A stretch of 64,000 bases of DNA. Source: JBBQVS01 sp963792705. Its GTDB lineage: Bacteria; Chloroflexota; Ktedonobacteria; Ktedonobacterales; Ktedonobacteraceae. The stretch is from NCBI GenBank assembly GCA_963792705.1, contig CAWBXD010000013.1, positions 496,001 to 560,000 on the forward strand. Reading direction: 5' to 3'. The notes beneath the pieces are model-generated. The model ran no database searches and had not been told where the DNA came from. It saw nothing but the letters and a program-made list of their open reading frames with translations. This document shows, one piece after another, positions 59,936 through 64,000 of this stretch (within the stretch, counting starts at the first letter, position 1; each line of letters begins with the position of its first letter). The position numbers and the translations under genes are program-made.

Positions 59936-60367
59936 CTAGTGCAGTGAGTAGTACATGGTGATGGCGAGGCTATTGGCAATTTTCGCCATTACCGCGCGCA
60001 GGTCTGCATCGTTCAACTTACAGATCGCGTACTGATCTGCAAGCAGGGTACGCAGAATTGGATACATGAGTTCGGTCTTCACAAGACTATCTGTATCGAA
60101 CAATGGATAGTCACGTTTGAGGAGGAGATGGTGATATGGTCGCAGTTTACCTCGGTAGGAGGTGAGCGCGACAACGTTAACGGCTCCTGCATGGCGACAG
60201 AAAGGGTCGCCGGAAACGACAAGAGCAGGATGCCAATCCAGGATGCGTTTTTCTTCTATGCCTGGTGGCAGTGTTGAGTAACCGAAGTTTACCCAATACA
60301 CCATGCCAAATTGCACAGGCGTCTGGTACGTCAGTGCATCCGGTGTAAGTTCGGGTGGATGAGGCAT
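59936..60367 (-). CDS. MazF/PemK-like protein
   Basis: A 143-residue protein of the MazF/PemK fold: FGMVYWVNFGYSTLPPGIEEKRILDWHPALVVSGDPFCRHAGAVNVVALTSYRGKLRPYHHLLLKRDYPLFDTDSLVKTELMYPILRTLL. The G-x-V-xx-V-x-F start, the R-PalVvs block and the D-s-x-v-x-x-x-x-i end fit. It lacks the classical small antitoxin fold before it; instead a 76-residue gene precedes. It sits between that gene and selA on one strand, with 10-30-base gaps. It may be a toxin or an ordinary component of the sel operon. Confidence 0.72.
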   Translation of the reverse strand: MPHPPELTPDALTYQTPVQFGMVYWVNFGYSTLPPGIEEKRILDWHPALVVSGDPFCRHAGAVNVVALTSYRGKLRPYHHLLLKRDYPLFDTDSLVKTELMYPILRTLLADQYAICKLNDADLRAVMAKIANSLAITMYYSLH

Positions 60368-60397
60368 GGTTTACAACATATTGATTCTGCTAATAAA

Positions 60398-60628
60398 CTA
60401 TAAACGAGCAAAAGCAACGGAGGCATACGCAGGAGCATCGCTTGCTTCGAGTTCGAGCTGTGCGTGGAAACAGGTGCTGGTAAGCGACCAGGAGCGTGCA
60501 ACGAGGCCAAGTCTATCTTCACGTTCGTCCTGGCTCTCTTCTTGAAGTGCAACAGCGATGAGTTCCATATCGTGCTGATACTGTTCACTAAGTAAGGAAG
60601 AACGGCTGAAGTCGTAATTTGTTGCCAT
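60398..60628 (-). CDS. small unknown protein (76 aa), possible antitoxin partner
   Basis: ATG 60628 (MATNYDFSRSSLLSEQYQH) has GAGGTAG about 11 bases upstream. The protein has an acidic helical middle (DMELIAVALQEESQDEREDRLGLVARS) and a short C-terminus. No DNA-binding motif typical of MazE is evident. Position directly before a MazF-like gene and the acidic, helical character make an antitoxin role possible, but it is not shown. The consensus promoter at 60793-60821 leads this operon after a leader of about 160 bases. Confidence 0.55.
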   Translation of the reverse strand: MATNYDFSRSSLLSEQYQHDMELIAVALQEESQDEREDRLGLVARSWSLTSTCFHAQLELEASDAPAYASVAFARL

Positions 60629-60792
60629 AATGTTAGCTACCTCTTTATTCCTAGTCCATGTATTCCAAAGCCAATAACCGTACACATTCAGGGTAGCGGA
60701 AGAACCGCAAGATGTTTTTCGGATTGCCAAACGCGTAAAGCGTCTGTAATCAAAAATGCTAAGGGGTGAGGTGTTTTTCTCCAACGAAAGAG

Positions 60793-60821
60793 ATTATACC
60801 AGCAAATTGTGCAAGAAGCAA
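60793..60821 (-). promoter_or_regulatory. sigma70-type promoter for small gene/mazF-like/selA operon
   Basis: On the minus strand TTGCTT (60821-60816) and TATAAT (60798-60793) are separated by 17 bases, close to consensus. Confidence 0.72.
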
Positions 60822-60950
60822 TACCTTTTGTCACAAATTTGGCACACCTAAGTGCTACATCTGAATAACTTTGTGTATCTGTACTCATTGTAACACATCA
60901 AAAAATATGCTGGCTTACTTTAATAGGGAGGTAGGAAAAATGGATGAAAT

Positions 60951-61004
60951 AGTTCTGGGGATAGAGGATGAAGTGGCCCCACTTCATCCTCTATCCCCAG
61001 AACT
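60951..61004. repeat. 26-bp-arm inverted repeat upstream of tRNA promoter
   Basis: AGTTCTGGGGATAGAGGATG and continuation (60951-60976) pair exactly with 60979-61004 around a two-base loop. It lies between divergent units, 33 bases before the tRNA promoter -35. Confidence 0.85.
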
Positions 61005-61036
61005 ACTTATTCAAGTTGTGTTTTCAAGAAAAATGC

Positions 61037-61065
61037 TTGACATGCTTTTCAGAGTCGGCTATAAT
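61037..61065 (+). promoter_or_regulatory. consensus promoter for tRNA-Tyr/tRNA-Thr/tuf
   Basis: TTGACA (61037-61042) and TATAAT (61060-61065) with a 17-base spacer are a perfect sigma70 match. Transcription should start near 61072, 37 bases before tRNA-Tyr. Confidence 0.85.
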
Positions 61066-61108
61066 AGCCACGTCGATCACTCAGATGAACTGGTGTGTTC
61101 CTCAACCT

Positions 61109-61189
61109 GGGCAGTTACCAAAGCGGTCAAATGGGACTGACTGTAAATCAGTTGCGAGAGCTTCGGAGGTTCGAATCCTCCACTGCCCA
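61109..61189 (+). tRNA. tRNA-Tyr (GTA)
   Basis: Acceptor GGGCAGT (61109-61115) pairs with ACTGCCC (61182-61188), discriminator A. The anticodon stem ACTGA/TCAGT encloses CTGTAAA, anticodon GTA. A long variable arm and GGTTCGAATCC T-loop mark a class II tRNA. CCA is not exactly encoded at the end. Confidence 0.95.
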
Positions 61190-61227
61190 CCCATACAAGA
61201 CGTGTTTGCGTTGCGTATGTAAGGTTG

Positions 61228-61302
61228 GCCCGTGTGGCACAGGGGTAGCGCGCAGTCTTGGTAAGACTGAGGTCATGGGTTCAAATCCCATCACGGGCTC
61301 CA
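61228..61302 (+). tRNA. tRNA-Thr (GGT)
   Basis: Acceptor GCCCGTG pairs with CACGGGC; the anticodon stem CAGTC/GACTG encloses TTGGTAA, anticodon GGT. T-loop GGTTCAAATCC. CCA is encoded (61300-61302). The D stem has one mismatch. Confidence 0.94.
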
Positions 61303-61623
61303 GTGGTTTTTTGAATGGTGCTTGCACCAGATGCCCTCTCTGCTCTGGTCGCATCCTGCCAGAAATCCACGCAGGACATAAGAAGCTTTTGCTGCCATCT
61401 TCTGAATTGATCAATATTCTCCCTTGTTTCAGTACTACTACTATAAAAATAAGCGAGAATTTTACCTTGATAGGTGATCAAGTTACCAGGGGATGGCTGC
61501 TGCATGTCTATACTACTGGTAGTTGGTCGCAAGTGTTTTTTGTAAGCTACCTCATCAGACCCATAGAGAAGTTCACAGGTAGTTTGAAACAAAAGAAGGA
61601 TTGCAGGAGGAGCCGTAACAGGC
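61303..61623. other. leader between tRNA-Thr and tuf
   Basis: This 321-base stretch holds no gene on reading. AGGAGG lies at 61605-61610, 13 bases before the tuf start. No second promoter with consensus spacing was found, so tuf probably shares the tRNA transcript. Confidence 0.5.
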
Positions 61624-62832
<1,209 letters not shown>

Positions 62833-62845
62833 TACTGAATGTTCG

Positions 62846-62880
62846 CATGGGCGCAATAACGTTTGCGCCCATTGCTGTTT
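62846..62880 (+). terminator. hairpin terminator after tuf
   Basis: ATGGGCGCAA and TTGCGCCCAT form a stem around a short loop, followed by TGCTGTTT. It is located 14 bases after the tuf stop. Confidence 0.7.
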
Positions 62881-62882
62881 AG

Positions 62883-62950
62883 TAGGGACCGATGTATCGC
62901 GTCCGTGTCGGCGTTCAAATTGCTAAGAGGACGCGATACATCGGTCCCTA
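62883..62950. repeat. GGGACCGAT...ATCGCGTCC hairpin repeat, copy 3
   Basis: TAGGGACCGATGTATCGCGT (from 62883) pairs with ACGCGATACATCGGTCCCTA (to 62950). The loop TCGGCGTTCAAATTGCTAAG keeps the GGCG...ATTGC pattern of copies 1 and 2. It separates tuf from rpmG. Confidence 0.9.
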
Positions 62951-63061
62951 CAAGTAAATCATTGACGTTACGAGCGTTATATCTGATAGCCGGATTAATA
63001 TACTAAGACATATTGTTATTATTATTGGCAAGTTCAAGCCAGAACGTGAACGGAGGAAGAC

Positions 63062-63232
63062 ATGGCAAGCAAAGGCAAAGAGAATCGCATTGTGGTTACA
63101 CTGGCTTGCACAACTTGCAAGAGCCGTAACTACACTACATCAAAGAACAAAAAGAATAATCCCGAGCGTCTCGAATTCAAGAAGTTTTGTAACACTTGTC
63201 GAGTACATGCCCCACACCGCGAAACCAAGTAG
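63062..63232 (+). CDS. rpmG: 50S ribosomal protein L33
   Basis: A 56-residue L33: MASKGKENRIVVTLACTTC, then KSRNYTTSKNKKNNPERLEFKKFCNTCRVHAPHRETK. Two CxxC pairs (CTTC, CNTC) show the zinc-binding (C+) form. The YTTSKNKKNNPERLE block is the family's signature. GGAGGAAGAC lies just before the ATG. It is the usual neighbour of secE and nusG in bacteria. Confidence 0.96.
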   Translation: MASKGKENRIVVTLACTTCKSRNYTTSKNKKNNPERLEFKKFCNTCRVHAPHRETK

Positions 63233-63315
63233 AGCGAGCGTAGGTACAACGTAGGTTAGATAGACTTATTGGTGGTACGCAATCGCTACTGATTACTGGT
63301 CCAGAAAGGTCGAAC

Positions 63316-63927
63316 GTGGCAAACAAAATGGCTGACAAGAAAAAGAATACTAATCGTCCAGCTTCTCAGGCTACACGGGCAACCCTCAAAACAAACGAAA
63401 AGGATCAGCCTGTTAAAAGCATTAGTGAGATGGCTCGTGACGAGGCTAAGAACGCGCAAAAGACGACAGAAAGCACCGAGTCGGTTAAAAGTATCGGCGA
63501 GATGGCTCGTGACAAAGCTAAGAGCGCGCAGAAAACGACGGAAAGTAGTGCTACATCAGTTAAAAGTATTGGCGAGATGGCTCGCGATGAGCGCAAAAAT
63601 CCGAAAGGACAGGCGAAGGTAGAAAGTAAACCGTCTGTCAAAAGTAGTACTGCAACATTACGAAGTGAGCCAAAAAAGGATCGCCCGGTGGTACGACGTG
63701 AAACCAAGGAACCATCGTGGCTGGTGCGTTTCCGTAACAGTCGTATTGGTCGCTTTGTGTTTGAAGCCTATTACGAACTTCGTCACAAGGTGACATGGCC
63801 GACCTTTGAGGAAGCACGCAACATGACCATCATTGTGATTGTGCTTTCTGGCATAATTGGCCTGGCCTTGTTCGCGGTAGACTCAGGATTATACAGTCTC
63901 TTCCTACTCATCAGCGGCGGTAAGTAA
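63316..63927 (+). CDS. secE: preprotein translocase subunit SecE with repeated N-terminal extension
   Basis: GTG 63316 has AAAGG six bases upstream; 203 residues. The C-terminal 60 residues are a normal SecE: WLVRFRNSRIGRFVFEAYYELRHKVTWPTFEEARNMTIIVIVLSGIIGLALFAVDSGLYSLFLLISGGK, with the conserved KVTWPTxEE and one membrane helix. The N-terminal 130 residues contain three tandem copies of about 24 residues, each built on SVKSIGEMARDKAKSAQKTTES. Such extensions are absent in E. coli SecE (127 residues) and the 60-residue Gram-positive form. The repeats are basic and polar and may bind ribosome or SecA; this is inference. nusG is expected just after the window. Confidence 0.92.
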   Translation: MANKMADKKKNTNRPASQATRATLKTNEKDQPVKSISEMARDEAKNAQKTTESTESVKSIGEMARDKAKSAQKTTESSATSVKSIGEMARDERKNPKGQAKVESKPSVKSSTATLRSEPKKDRPVVRRETKEPSWLVRFRNSRIGRFVFEAYYELRHKVTWPTFEEARNMTIIVIVLSGIIGLALFAVDSGLYSLFLLISGGK

Positions 63928-64000
63928 CGCGTACAGCGGGTTGAGAGAACTTGCGACCTCTCCAGGCGTGTAGTTTTATAACCAGAAACACCATGAGGGA
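63928..64000. other. secE-nusG spacer
   Basis: The last 73 bases show no gene. nusG is expected immediately downstream, but its start is not visible here. Confidence 0.4.

Overview
The window looks like chromosome from a Chloroflexota bacterium, most likely a Ktedonobacteria relative. The pointers are gene style rather than any marker search: Ser/Thr kinases with Thr/Pro-rich linkers, an FHA-ABC exporter, an Uma2 protein, an Rpn-type nuclease remnant, YsnF/DUF2382 and WYL proteins, an Actinobacteria-like EF-Tu switch I and SDH, and moderate GC. There is no rRNA, CRISPR array, prophage or complete insertion sequence. Two tRNA genes are present.

Layout. 1-1.4 kb: a two-gene Kiwa-type anti-phage system (kwaA complete, kwaB cut by the left edge), with an HTH/GAF-like regulator upstream. 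3-13 kb: mostly single metabolic or membrane genes (methyltransferase, sugar isomerase, enoyl-CoA hydratase family, M48 protease, LLM oxidoreductase, PQQ propeller lipoprotein, DUF2382), separated by strong hairpin terminators, plus an Rpn remnant and an N-truncated PP2C. 13.5-22.4 kb: molybdopterin oxidoreductase, an ECF sigma / anti-sigma pair, a proline-rich protein, a divergent Vgb-like propeller and Tat multicopper oxidase, and an epoxide-hydrolase-like enzyme. 22.5-26 kb: the sdhCDAB operon, in which sdhA carries an in-frame TAG. 26-36.5 kb: a WYL regulator, a receiver protein, and a seven-gene leftward run (DUF503, WecG-type glycosyltransferase, rfaE1, rfaE2, murJ, PCMT, DUF2785) that points to ADP-heptose glycan and cell-wall work. 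An Uma2 protein and an orphan Dam-like methylase follow. 36.7-39.7 kb: glutamate decarboxylase, glutamine amidotransferase and MBL-fold operon. 39.7-44.8 kb: a triple-FHA ABC exporter beside a Ser/Thr kinase. 45-50 kb: a PATAN-like / six-TM / O-methyltransferase operon and a fused nucleotidyltransferase gene with a partial duplicate 4 kb away, amid IS-end-like repeats. 50-58 kb: gyrB, zinc-ribbon protein, GH38 alpha-mannosidase, ychF. 58-64 kb: selA with a MazF-like gene, then tRNA-Tyr, tRNA-Thr, tuf, rpmG and secE, the usual order leading to nusG.

Three themes stand out. First, the intergenic DNA is rich in long, near-perfect inverted repeats, including at least two interspersed hairpin families, a 179-bp fold-back element, a perfect 70-bp palindrome, and a ~95-bp insert between rfaE2 and murJ with a 16-bp direct duplication. 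Second, several genes look damaged or remodelled: sdhA (amber), PP2C (N-terminus missing), the WYL regulator (aberrant C-terminus), Rpn (frameshift) and the nucleotidyltransferase duplicate (internal deletion). Third, phospho-signalling parts (kinase plus FHA transporter, PATAN-like plus HAMP-like sensor) sit next to each other and probably work together.

The best candidates for follow-up are the Kiwa locus, the sdhA amber codon, the FHA-ABC/kinase pair and the hairpin families. All functional calls rest on reading protein sequence motifs; no search was run.
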